A DNA stretch of 59,830 nt from Teichococcus vastitatis (lineage in GTDB: Bacteria; Pseudomonadota; Alphaproteobacteria; Acetobacterales; Acetobacteraceae), in NCBI RefSeq assembly GCF_003604215.1, contig NZ_QXGS01000016.1:1-59830 (forward strand), in the 5' to 3' direction. Position numbers and translations under genes: made by a program. Below, piece by piece: positions 1-9,194 of this stretch; position 1 is the stretch's first letter; the number at the start of each line of letters is the position of its first letter. A model generated the notes under the pieces. That model ran no database searches, was not told the DNA's origin, and was given only the letters and a program-made list of their open reading frames with translations.

Positions 1-19
1 ACACCGCAGGTTTGCCCAT
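1..19 (-). CDS. Putative transposase, first six codons only
   Basis: An ATG at 17-19 (minus strand), preceded by GGAGG seven bases upstream, opens a frame reading MGKPAV that runs off the left edge of the window. Only six codons are visible, so the call rests on the ribosome binding site and on the start of IS630-type transposases. It would be transcribed away from the disrupted surface-protein gene. Confidence 0.3.
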
Positions 20-73
20 CGCTGCCTCCTACCACCATTCCCATGATCTTGGGAATTTCGCGATCAGGACACT
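1..73 (-). mobile_element. End of an insertion sequence, IS630-like (partial)
   Basis: The reading frame of the surface-protein gene stops abruptly just after a Gly-Thr-Tyr at a CTAG (72-75), and the sequence beyond no longer resembles that gene. On the minus strand the next 50 bases lead into a strong Shine-Dalgarno (GGAGG) and an ATG at 19 starting Met-Gly-Lys-Pro. IS630-family elements favour CTAG/TA targets and their transposases often start MGKP; the family assignment is inference from these two features. The exact junction (67-74) cannot be fixed from one end. Confidence 0.45.
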
Positions 74-3000
74 AGTAGGTGCCCGGGACCACGCCTGCGA
101 AGCCATAGGTGCCGTCCGACGCGGTGACAGTGGTGGCCGAGATGGCGCCCGTCGCATCGAGCAGCCGCACCGTGATGCCGCCGAGGCCACTCTCGCCCGC
201 GTCGCGCACGCCATTGCTGTCGGAATAAACCAGATTGCCCGTGCCGAACACCGAGGCGGGCACGTAGAAGCCGGCATCCACCGTGCGGTTGTTCTGGCCC
301 GCTGTCAGCGAAACGGTGCCCGAGCGCCCCGTCACCGGGTTGGCATCGCTGTCGCGCGCGTCATCGGGGCCACGATCGGCCGCTGTGAAGGCGCGGCCGG
401 CCGGGGCGGTGAATTGCGCCGCATAGCTTCCGGGGCAAGGCCGGTGAAGGCGTAATTGCCGGAAGCGTCGGTGGTGGTCGCCCGGCCGGTCGCGGCGCCT
501 GTTCCGTCCAGCAGCTGCACGGCCACGCCCGCGATCGTGGCCTCGCCGGTGTCCTGGACGCCGTTGCCGTTGTTGTCCAGGAAGGCGCTGCCCCCCCAAG
601 GTCCCGCTCACCACCGTCAGCGTGACATCGCCGTCAAGCAGGCTGGTGGTCGTGGTGCCCGTGGGAGTGGCCGCGGTCAGGATGCCCGAAGGGTTGATCT
701 GGGTGCCGGCCGCCGTGCCAGCGGCCACGCGGGCGACCCCCTCGACCACCAGCTGATCCCCGGCATCGACCCTGTTGTCGCCCGGATTGGTGAGGGTGCC
801 GAAGTTGAAATTGACTCGGCCGGCGGCGGCGTCGACCGTGCCGGCCGCTCCCACCGCCAGGGATGATCCCGTGGCGCCGAGCGACACCACGCGGGAGGAA
901 ACGTATTCGAGGCCCGCCGGCAGGGTTTCCGCCAGCCTCACCCGCTGGGCGCCTTCGCCCAGCGTTCCGATCAGGCGCAGCGTCACCAGCTCGCCCGGGC
1001 CGACATTGCTGCCGGAGGTGGCGTCGAGGGAGGTGGCCGAGAGCTGCGAATCCGCCCCGTTCGTGATCGCGACCAGCACCGGTGCCGGCGCGGCGGCGCC
1101 GCTGGCCGTGGTGCCGCCGGTGGGCGCCGTGGCGTAGCTCAGCTGCGCCGGGCCGGCGAGGCTCTGCCCGTTGCTGACGCCATCCGACAGCCGCGCCTGG
1201 TAGGTGATCGTCACCGGCGCGCTGCCAAGGACCAGGGCGTCGAGCGAGAAGGCGATGCCGCCCGCCGCCGTTTCCGACACCGTGCCGGCGGAGGCCCTGG
1301 CGCTGCCGCCGACCAGCGTCAGGCCGTCCGGCATGAGGTCCGAGACGGCCAGGTTGTAGGCTGCCGCCGTGGAACCCGCCGCCTGACTAAGCGTGACCGT
1401 GAAGGTCACGAGGTCGCCCGCATCACCCGAGGCGATGGAGGATACCTTGGTGATGGCCACCTCTGGCCGCACCACCTCCATCGCCTGCGTCGCCGTGGGC
1501 TGGGCCACGGCCGCGGTGCCGCCCGGCGCGAAGACCTGCGCCACGGCGTTGTTGGTGAGCGGGGTGCCGGCCGCCGCGCCGCTGACTCCGCGCGCGGTGA
1601 CCGGCACGGTGACCTGGTCGCGCGCGTCGGTGAGATTGTTGACGACGTTGCCGAAGTCGAAGGTCAGCGTGCTGCCGGAGATGGCCGGCGCCGCGCCGGC
1701 GCGGAGCGAGAAGCCGGTGATGTTGGCGCCGATGCTTTCCACCTGCGCCGAGACCAGTTGCAGCCCGTTCGGCAGCGTGTCCGTCAGCACCAGCCGCTGC
1801 GAACCCTCGGCCAGCGTCGCGGTCAGCCGGTAGGTCACCGCCTCGCCCACCGAAAGGTCGGGCAGGGCGGCGTCGAAACGGTCGGTGCCGGACTCGGCGA
1901 GCGAGGTGGAGGCGATGCTCTGCACCAGACCGGCCGCGAAGTCGGAAGTGGTGACCGATGCAGTGCTGGTCACCGCCGTGCCCGCGCGTCCGCCCGTTCC
2001 GGCCTGGGAATCGTAGATCAGCGTGGCGGTGCTGCTCAGCGCCTGTCCGGGCGCGGCGGCGTTGCCGATCCGGCGCGGTAGGTCAGCGTCACGGGCCCGG
2101 CCGCCAGGCCATAGGTGGGCAGCGCGAGGTCCACGGTGCCGCCGCTCGCCGTCGCCGTGCCGGCCGAGCTGCTGAGGCTGCCGGCCACCAGCGTCATGCC
2201 AGCCGGCAGCGCGTCGGCCAGCACCAGATCGTAGGCGTTGGCGGAGGAGGCCTCCGCATGCCGGAGGGTGACGGTGTAGGTGGCCTCGCTGCCCGCATCG
2301 AGCCGTTGCCCGGCGGCCGCGCTGGCCACTTTCGACAGGGTGAGCAGCGGCTCCACCATGTCGAAGGACACGGTGGCGGGGGTGGCGGAATAGCTGGTGG
2401 AAGCTCCCGTCACCGCACTGGTGTTGTTGACGGTGACGGTGTTGGTCAGCACGTCACCAGGCTCGTTCGCCGCCACGTCCGTGGCCTGCACCTGCAGCCG
2501 CACCACGATCTGGTCGGCGGCCGTGACCGCCTTATCCGACACGTTGCGGATCCCGCCGAAATTCAGCGTGACCTGATCCTGCGTGCCGTTCGCCTCGCTG
2601 TCCGCCGTGGTGATGGTGGGCGCGAGGAGGTTGCGGCCGGAGAGCGACGACAGGTTGGCTCCGACCGAGACAACCTGCGCGGAGCCCGTCACGTAGTTCA
2701 GGCGCCCGCCTGACCCGGCGGCCACGGCGTCGGCCAGCCGGTCCACCACGGAAAAGGCGGTGTTGTCGCCCTCTGGCACGGTGATGACGAATCCCACCGT
2801 CGCCGTTTCGCCGGGCCGCAGGTCCAGGTTGTCGGCCACGTATTGCGCGCTGCCCGTGTCTGGCCCGGACGTCACGCGGGCCGCGGTCGCGGAGCCACTG
2901 GCGCGCACGCTGCCGGCCACAAGGGCGGCGTTGGGGGCGTAGGCCGCGAACGCCTCGTTGAAGTTCAGGTCAAAGGCCGTGGCGGAGCCGGTGCCGGCAT

Positions 3001-3085
3001 TGTTCCTGACGGTGAAGTTGTAGGTGATGACGCCGGGCGTGTTGACGGCGCTGCTCACCTGGAAGTCGATGTCGGGATAAGCCAC
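72..3085 (-). pseudogene. Large DUF11/SdrD-B-repeat surface protein, frameshifted and IS-truncated
   Basis: The frame starts at a GTG (3085) preceded by AGGAAA and encodes tandem DUF11-type beta repeats (recurring YTVTLRH, LPAGMTLV, VTLTYRA-like motifs), followed by SdrD-B/Cna-B-type domains with 'GNGVQDTGE'-like and 'GLAPGSYAA' motifs. Continuity is broken three times: a missing base near 2072, one extra C in the C7 run at 591-597, and a missing base near 430. Correcting these gives one frame from 3085 to 72, where the IS end cuts it after VVPGTY. Such proteins are typically secreted or cell-surface adhesins. No signal peptide is visible at the N-terminus (MAYPDIDFQV), as in type-I or self-assembling surface proteins. 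The frameshifts may be real decay, phase variation at the C7 tract, or sequencing error. Confidence 0.75.
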
Positions 3086-3655
3086 GGGGATTTTCCTGGA
3101 TCTCGGGCGAGATCGGACGGGCAGGGACGCGGTGCCTCAGCGCGCCCGGCTTCTCACCGGCGCCGACGTTGTGCCGGAAGGAGGATGCGGTGGGCGGTCA
3201 GCGTCCCGGGGATGCGGGCCACGACGAGGCGGAGCAGCGATGGCGGCGCGCGGGGAGGTGTTCAGGACGAACACCCAGACCAGGATGCGCGGGTGCGTCA
3301 TTCGGGGGTCGCCGAACCAGCACGCAGCCCGGCACGCAGCAAGGAAGCGGCATTTTGCCCATGATCACACCCACCCAATGTTCTTCGGGTTACTCAGAAC
3401 AGGGTTTCACTTATGGTAGCATAACTTAATAGATATTAACGTTTCAGGAAATCGTGCGCGGACAAACCCTGGCTGGTGAATGGCGCTTTATGCTCCCCGA
3501 GGCTGTAAGCGGGACGGGCAGGACCAACTGGCCTGCCGGCGACCCCTATGCGCGCTCCGGCCGTTGCCCGGCTCCCCGGGGCCCTGGTGCATCCGGCCTG
3601 CCGGCCGCACAATGCCGCGCAACGACACCGCCCTTCAGGCCCAGCGGAGCAAACG
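3086..3655. other. Divergent intergenic region
   Basis: No convincing gene is seen in these 570 bases between the divergent surface-protein and aldo/keto reductase genes. The stretch 3395-3450 is clearly AT-rich for this genome (including TTAATAGATATTAACG) and is the likeliest place for promoters of one or both flanking genes. No clear -35/-10 pair could be assigned. Confidence 0.5.
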
Positions 3656-4660
3656 ATGCCTGTTACAACACGACCCTTCGGCCCGAACAGCCTTCCCGTA
3701 TCCCTTCTCGGCTTCGGATGCGGCGGTGTCGGCGGCCTGATGGTGCGCGGCGCGACCACGGATCAGGAACGCGCCGTGGCCCGGGCGCTGGAGGTCGGCA
3801 TCAACTACTTCGACACCGCGGTACAGTATGGCAATGGCGCGTCGGAGCAGAACCTCGGCAACGTCCTGCGCAAGCTCGGGGCACGGGACGCACTGGTCGG
3901 CACAAAGGTCCGCCTGCGCTCTGACGAGTTCGGCAACATCGCGGCCGCGATCACGGCGTCCCTCGACGGCAGCCTGAAGCGCCTGCAGCGGGAGCATGCC
4001 GATATCTTCTACCTGCACAACGAGGTCACGCTGGATGGCGGTGGCGAGAACCTGAGCGTGCGCCAGGTGCTGGAGGAGGTCGTGCCCGCCTTCCGGTCGT
4101 TGCAGGCCGCCGGCAAGCTGCGCCTGCCCGCCTTCACCGCGGTGGGCGAAACCGCCGCCCTGCACCAGGTCACCGAGGCCGGCTTCTTCGGCGGTGCCCA
4201 GGTGATCTATAACATGCTCAACCCTTCGGCCGGCGCTGTTCTGCCGGCCGGCTATCCGGCACAGGATTACGGGCAGCTGCTTCAGCGCATGCAGTCGGCC
4301 CGCATGGGTGCCGTCGGCATCCGCGTCCTGGCGGGCGGGGCCCTGAGCGGCTCCGCGCATCGCCATCCCGTCGCCAGCCCGGCCCCGGAGCCGATGGGCT
4401 CGGGGCAATCCTACGAGGCCGACCTGCGGCGGGCGTCGCGGCTGATGCCGCTGGTGACGGAGGGCTTCGCGGCGTCCCTGCCGGAGGCCGCGATCCGCTT
4501 CGCCATGGCCCATCCGGCGATGGGAACGATCCTGGTCGGCATGGCCAGCGTGGAAGAATTCGAGGGCGCCCTGGCGGCCGTACTGAAGGGTGCCTTGCCG
4601 ACGGAGGCCCTGCACCGCTTCGCCGAATTGAGCGCCGGCTTCGCGGGCGAAGCCCGCTGA
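3656..4660 (+). CDS. Aldo/keto reductase family protein
   Basis: The 334-residue protein has the AKR catalytic tetrad in order: Asp53 and Tyr58 in FDTAVQYGNG, Lys84 in GTKVRL and His121 in FYLHNEV. The C-terminal region (AMAHPAMGTILVGMASVEEF) is the usual cofactor-binding end of the barrel. Family members reduce aldehydes and ketones with NAD(P)H in the cytosol; the substrate cannot be told here. A longer frame begins at 3548, but the ATG at 3656 matches the normal family N-terminus (TRPFGPNSLPVSLLGFG). The gene stands alone between two intergenic regions. Confidence 0.85.
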   Translation: MPVTTRPFGPNSLPVSLLGFGCGGVGGLMVRGATTDQERAVARALEVGINYFDTAVQYGNGASEQNLGNVLRKLGARDALVGTKVRLRSDEFGNIAAAITASLDGSLKRLQREHADIFYLHNEVTLDGGGENLSVRQVLEEVVPAFRSLQAAGKLRLPAFTAVGETAALHQVTEAGFFGGAQVIYNMLNPSAGAVLPAGYPAQDYGQLLQRMQSARMGAVGIRVLAGGALSGSAHRHPVASPAPEPMGSGQSYEADLRRASRLMPLVTEGFAASLPEAAIRFAMAHPAMGTILVGMASVEEFEGALAAVLKGALPTEALHRFAELSAGFAGEAR

Positions 4661-4967
4661 ACGGGCCTGTCCTGCCCGGCTGAATCCGGTCCGCCAGCCG
4701 GTTCCGGGCGGGGCGCGCCGGGTCAGGCAGCCCCCGCGCACCGCGGCACCGATGCCCGTGGCAGGACCCGGGGGGCCTGAACAGAGGACGTGCCAAGCGA
4801 GCCACCGGGCTCCGTCTATGGCCGGGGGCAACCTCCCTCGCGGCTGGCAGGCCTGGCCTTGTTCTTCCGATCTCGAAACGGTGAATTGAAAAAGCCGCGG
4901 CATCTTTGTTCATCCTCGCTCATCGAGAGCGCGGGAACCTCCGCCGCTTGCCGCGGATCTGAAACAC
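4661..4967. other. Intergenic region upstream of the hydrolase-kinase fusion
   Basis: About 300 bases with no supportable gene. The segment 4855-4925 is less GC-rich than its surroundings and is the probable promoter area for the gene starting at 4968; no specific box is recognised. Confidence 0.4.
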
Positions 4968-6962
4968 ATGTCCCAGCTCGATGCGCTGGCCAGGCACAAC
5001 GTGCGCTTCGCAGGCGCCGGAAGCGTCACGCTTGTTTTCGGCCACGGTTATGGCTGTGACCAATCGGTCTGGCGCTTCGTTTCTCCGGCTTTCGAGGCTG
5101 GCTTCCGGACCGCCGTTTTCGATTACGTGGGCGCCGGCGGCTCGCGATGCTCGTTCAATGCCGGGCGATATGGCGAGCTGGAGGGGTATGCCGAGGATCT
5201 CCTGGAGGTCTGCCGCGCCTGCGGACCCGGGCCGGTTGTGTTTATCGGCCACTCCGTCAGTGCCATGATCGGCGTTCTGGCGGCGAAGCGCGAGCCTGAG
5301 CGGTTCCTCCGGTTGATCCTGGTGGCGCCATCGGCCTGCTACCTCAATGACGCGCATTACGTCGGCGGCTTCACGGAGGACGACATCGACGCCCTACTCG
5401 ACCTGCTCGACACGGATCGCCAGGGCTGGGCCGCCACCATGGCGGCAACCATCATGGGCCATCCCGAGCGCCCCGATTTGGCCCGGGAACTGGCCGCCAG
5501 CTTCTGCAGGATGGATCCGGCGGTGGCGCGGCATTTCGCCAGGGTGACGTTCACTTCGGACAACCGGGCCGACCTGCCGCAGATGCAGACCCGGACGCTG
5601 GTGCTTCAGTGCAGTCAAGACGCCATCGTCCCCGAGTCCGCTGGCGAGTATGTGCACCGCCATCTTCCTCGGAGCGAGTGGGTCAGGCTCGCGACGACCG
5701 GCCACTGCCCGCATCTCAGCGCGCCTGATGAGGTGGTCGTGGCCATCAGGGCCTTTCTGGCCGATCTGCACCCCGCCACCGCCGGGGCGGGAGCGGGAGC
5801 GGGGGCGGGGTCGGTGGTGCGGGGGCCGTTGCGGGTGTCGCAGGACAGCGCCGACGAAATCTACGAGCAGGCGCCCTGCGGCTACCTGTCGTTTCTCATC
5901 GATGGCGGCACGGTCGTGCGGATCAACGCGACCTTCGCGCAATGGATCGGCGGGCCGGCCTCCGGCGTCGTCGGCAGTTGGCGGTTCCAGGACCTTCTGA
6001 CCACCGCAAGCCGCATCGTCTATGAAACCCGCATGGTTCCGCTGCTGAGGATCCAGGGAAGGACCGACGCGGCCGCGATGGAGATCACCCGTGCCGACGG
6101 GCGCGGCATGCCGCTTCTGGTGAGCGCGGCCGTGAAGGCGGATGCCTCCGGCCGCCCCAGCCTAGTCCGCGTCACGGCGCTCGATGCCACGGCATACCGG
6201 CGCCAGGCGGAAGAGCTGGTGCGGGCGAGGAACCGTGCAGAACGGGCGGAAGCCGCGGCACGCCAGGCGCAGGCGGCGGCCGAAGCTGCCGATGCCGGCA
6301 AGACACGCTTCCTGGCCGCCATGAACCATGAGTTCCGGACGCCGATCAGCATCATCAGCGGCTTCTCGGAACTGTTGCTGGAGCGGCCCGGCCGCGGTGT
6401 GACGGAGGATGCCCGGCAGAGCTACCTGGCGGACATTCGTGCGGCCGCGGACCATCTTCTGGAATTGCTGGAAGATGCGACGCGCTATTCGAAGCTGGAC
6501 GCGGCCGTGCACGGGCAGGGCCGGCGCCGTTCCGGCCTGCATGCCCTACTGAAGGCAGGCTTGCGTCTTGCCGGACCGTCCCTGAAGAAGGCCGGCATGA
6601 ACACCGTGGTCGCGGCCGAACCCGACCATGCCGCCCTGGTCAAGGATCCCGGCTCGGTGGCGGAGGCCATCGCCTGCGTCCTGCGCGAACTCGCCCGACG
6701 CGCCTCCTCCGGCTCCACCACGCAGATCAGGTCGAGGCATGAATCCGGCTATGCGTTCATCGACATGCATTGCGGAGCGCTGCAGAGCTCGCTCGGCCCG
6801 CCGCAGGACCCGCTCCAGGCGGCTGGGCTGCACAGCCGGGGCTTGCACGGCGCGGGCCTCGGCATGGCCGTCGCGGAACGGGTTCTGCGCCTGCAGGGCG
6901 GACGGTTGCAGAGCCGCGAATTCCCGGGAGGCGCCTGCCTTTCGATACGCCTGCCCGCCTGA
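4968..6962 (+). CDS. RsbQ-like alpha/beta hydrolase - PAS - histidine kinase fusion
   Basis: The 664-residue protein has three parts. Residues 1-268 are an RsbQ/KAI2/D14-type hydrolase: Ser96 in GHSVSAMIG, Asp218 in CSQDAIVP and His246 in TGHCPHLSAP form the expected triad. A Gly-Ala linker (272-281) leads to a PAS domain (about 295-405; EIYEQAPCGYLSFLIDGG). A coiled linker (about 412-445) joins the HisKA region with His454 in MNHEFRTPI. The C-terminal ATPase-like part keeps GAGLGMAVAERVL, but the N-box asparagine and the DxGxG box are not recognisable. In Bacillus, separate RsbQ (hydrolase) and RsbP (PAS-phosphatase) form an energy-stress sensor. Here the same hydrolase-PAS pair is covalently joined to a kinase output, probably sensing a small hydrolysable ligand. 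It is cytosolic, with no membrane segment. No response regulator gene is adjacent. Confidence 0.85.
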   Translation: MSQLDALARHNVRFAGAGSVTLVFGHGYGCDQSVWRFVSPAFEAGFRTAVFDYVGAGGSRCSFNAGRYGELEGYAEDLLEVCRACGPGPVVFIGHSVSAMIGVLAAKREPERFLRLILVAPSACYLNDAHYVGGFTEDDIDALLDLLDTDRQGWAATMAATIMGHPERPDLARELAASFCRMDPAVARHFARVTFTSDNRADLPQMQTRTLVLQCSQDAIVPESAGEYVHRHLPRSEWVRLATTGHCPHLSAPDEVVVAIRAFLADLHPATAGAGAGAGAGSVVRGPLRVSQDSADEIYEQAPCGYLSFLIDGGTVVRINATFAQWIGGPASGVVGSWRFQDLLTTASRIVYETRMVPLLRIQGRTDAAAMEITRADGRGMPLLVSAAVKADASGRPSLVRVTALDATAYRRQAEELVRARNRAERAEAAARQAQAAAEAADAGKTRFLAAMNHEFRTPISIISGFSELLLERPGRGVTEDARQSYLADIRAAADHLLELLEDATRYSKLDAAVHGQGRRRSGLHALLKAGLRLAGPSLKKAGMNTVVAAEPDHAALVKDPGSVAEAIACVLRELARRASSGSTTQIRSRHESGYAFIDMHCGALQSSLGPPQDPLQAAGLHSRGLHGAGLGMAVAERVLRLQGGRLQSREFPGGACLSIRLPA

Positions 6963-7146
6963 CGGATGACGTTCCACAAGCCTCCGGACAGGCGCCTCGT
7001 GGAGGCCGGCCGGCCCCTTTCCCTGCCGGTCGCCCGGCGTGCCGCGGCCGGATCCGCATGCCCTGAGCGACACCCATGACGCCCCCGGTCCGGATCCGTT
7101 CCATCCAGGACCCGCCAGCCCACAGGCCGGCAACTTTCTGTCCGGA

Positions 7147-9186
7147 TCAGGCGGTCCTGCCGACCTCCGCTTCCGCCGCGACGAAGCGATCGAGCCATGG
7201 TCCCGCCGGAGGCATGACACGGCCCTGCCGGGAGCTGAGCTTCACCGCAGTGGTGATCTCCTCAGACTCGTCTTCCGGATGGGTCAGGTGCCAGATGCCG
7301 TTCCGGCCGTCGATCAGCAGGTCGAGCACCACCTGCGCCAGATCATGCACGTGGCTCAGCGCCGCCGGCGACAGGCAGGGCGGCGCCATGGCGGCCTCGG
7401 GCTCCACCGGGTAGCCCATGCGGATGATCAGAGGTTCCGGGTGGACGGCGAGGATCCTGTTCTCCGCCTCCGCCTTGTTGCGGCCGAAAGGCTGAACGGG
7501 AGCGGGCGGGTCCTGCTCCGTGTACGGCCTTCCGAGACGGCCATCGAAGACGTGGGCGGTGGAGAAACTGACGAGCGGAATGCCCATGTCGGCGCAGGCG
7601 CGGGCCAGCACGGCAGCGCCATCGACATCGTCGCGCCAGGACCCTTCCGGATCCTTCAGCACCTCCTCGGGCCGGCGGCCAGCGGCGTTGAGCACCGCCC
7701 AGGGATCACGCCCCGCCAGCGCCTGCCGCACGGCGGCGGGGTCGGCGATATCCAGTTCGTCGCGGCCGGGGGCCCAGGCCCGCAATCCCCGGAGCTCGCA
7801 AAAGCGGGCCAGGGCGCGGCCCAACCGCCCCGTGCCGCCGGTAATCAGCAGCATGCGGGCCTCGTGGGAGGATGGCGACGTGGTGGCCTGGGCCGGCGGC
7901 ACGTAGTGCCGGCCCGGCCGCCGCCACCAGCCGGGCGTGTCGAGGACCGGGTGCTGGAAAGCCTCGCCGCGCGCCAGGGTGCGCACGGCGTCCGCCAGCA
8001 CCGTGGGCTGCGGCGGATCGCTCCGGACGTCGAAGGCGCCGGGCTCGTAGAAATTGTCGTGCCGCAGCAGCAGCGAGCGCCAGTCCACGAGGCCGAGCAA
8101 CGCCCAGACGGTGAAGCCGCGGACATCAACCCCCTCCTGCTTCAGCGCCGACACGCCTTGCCAGGATTCCACCAGCCAGCGAAGCTGCTCGTCGCGTGTG
8201 GCACCGTGGTGGATCTCGGTCACGGCCACGGGCAGATGGTAGCGCTCCCACATCTCGCGCAGCCGCGCGGCCGGTCCCAGCATGTTCGGCGGCATCTCGA
8301 TCCGCACCGCCTCGACATCGGCGTAGCGCTGCAGATGATTGCCGCCATGGTGGGCGCTCGGGTAAAGGTCGAGCCGCTCGTCCAGGTACCGCTCGCTGGT
8401 CAGGTAATGGTTCATGCCCAGGATATCGGGCGGGCAGGCGTTCTCCTGGAAAAAGGCCAGATCGGCATCGGTGACGCCGTTCCCGAGCAGGAAACCGTGC
8501 AGCGGGTGGTGGCGGTCCACGCGGCCGCACAGCAGGTCAAAGGACAGCCAGCGCCGTTCATTCTCGAAATCCGCCTGGTAGCGGAGCCCCGGGGTGCTGA
8601 AGGTGCGCCCGAGGTCATCGGTCTGCACCAGCTTCGCCTCGGGCGTGACGCGGCGGATCGCCCGCATCGCCAGCACCACCGCGCGGCACTGATGGATCAC
8701 CGCCCGCAGGCAGGACGGATAATCGTCCCGGTGCGGATACCAGTGGCCGTAGAGGGCGCTGAAGCGCGCCGTGGTCAGGGGCTCATTGACCGGCGTGAAA
8801 TGGCGCAGCCACGGATAGCGCGCCGCAACGCTCTCGGCATAGACGGCGAGCTTTTCCGGAAAAAGCGGGTCCAGCAGGTCCGTGTAGTGCGGGCCGCTGC
8901 CGTGATGCACCAGCCCAGCGATGACATCGACGCCGAGATCCCGCAACTGCCGCAGGCGGGCATCGTGCCAGCCCCAGTCGCGTTCCTCCAGACTGCGGGG
9001 GGCCACGCTCTCCCACAGCACGGGGTAGCGCAGCGTCCGGATGCCAAGCGCCGCGATGCGGTCCAGATCCTCCGGACGATCGGCGTGGCCGGTTTCCTGA
9101 ACCTGATCCCGCCACGTGTCGCCGATGCGAACAATGGTGGGCTCGATACCGCCCCAGATCTCGAGCGGCCGCGCAACATACTTCAT
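7147..9186 (-). CDS. Fusion of a family-1-like glycoside hydrolase and an RmlD-like reductase
   Basis: Residues 1-about 410 resemble GH1 beta-glycosidases: the acid/base Glu135 lies in TPVNEPLT and a likely nucleophile Glu324 in VAVTEIHHG. Residues about 445-679 are a Rossmann domain (LLITGGTGRLGRAL) of the RmlD/dTDP-4-dehydrorhamnose reductase family. The usual catalytic YxxxK reads Phe-Gly-Arg-Asn-Lys (QPFGRNKAEAE), so the catalytic tyrosine seems replaced. The gene follows glf by eight bases and is the last of three co-directional glycan genes, suggesting a role in making or trimming a galactofuranose-containing polysaccharide. The domains are certain at fold level; the reaction is not. 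The 679-residue length is roughly the sum of the two families. Confidence 0.8.
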   Translation of the reverse strand: MKYVARPLEIWGGIEPTIVRIGDTWRDQVQETGHADRPEDLDRIAALGIRTLRYPVLWESVAPRSLEERDWGWHDARLRQLRDLGVDVIAGLVHHGSGPHYTDLLDPLFPEKLAVYAESVAARYPWLRHFTPVNEPLTTARFSALYGHWYPHRDDYPSCLRAVIHQCRAVVLAMRAIRRVTPEAKLVQTDDLGRTFSTPGLRYQADFENERRWLSFDLLCGRVDRHHPLHGFLLGNGVTDADLAFFQENACPPDILGMNHYLTSERYLDERLDLYPSAHHGGNHLQRYADVEAVRIEMPPNMLGPAARLREMWERYHLPVAVTEIHHGATRDEQLRWLVESWQGVSALKQEGVDVRGFTVWALLGLVDWRSLLLRHDNFYEPGAFDVRSDPPQPTVLADAVRTLARGEAFQHPVLDTPGWWRRPGRHYVPPAQATTSPSSHEARMLLITGGTGRLGRALARFCELRGLRAWAPGRDELDIADPAAVRQALAGRDPWAVLNAAGRRPEEVLKDPEGSWRDDVDGAAVLARACADMGIPLVSFSTAHVFDGRLGRPYTEQDPPAPVQPFGRNKAEAENRILAVHPEPLIIRMGYPVEPEAAMAPPCLSPAALSHVHDLAQVVLDLLIDGRNGIWHLTHPEDESEEITTAVKLSSRQGRVMPPAGPWLDRFVAAEAEVGRTA

Positions 9187-9194
9187 GTCGCTGC

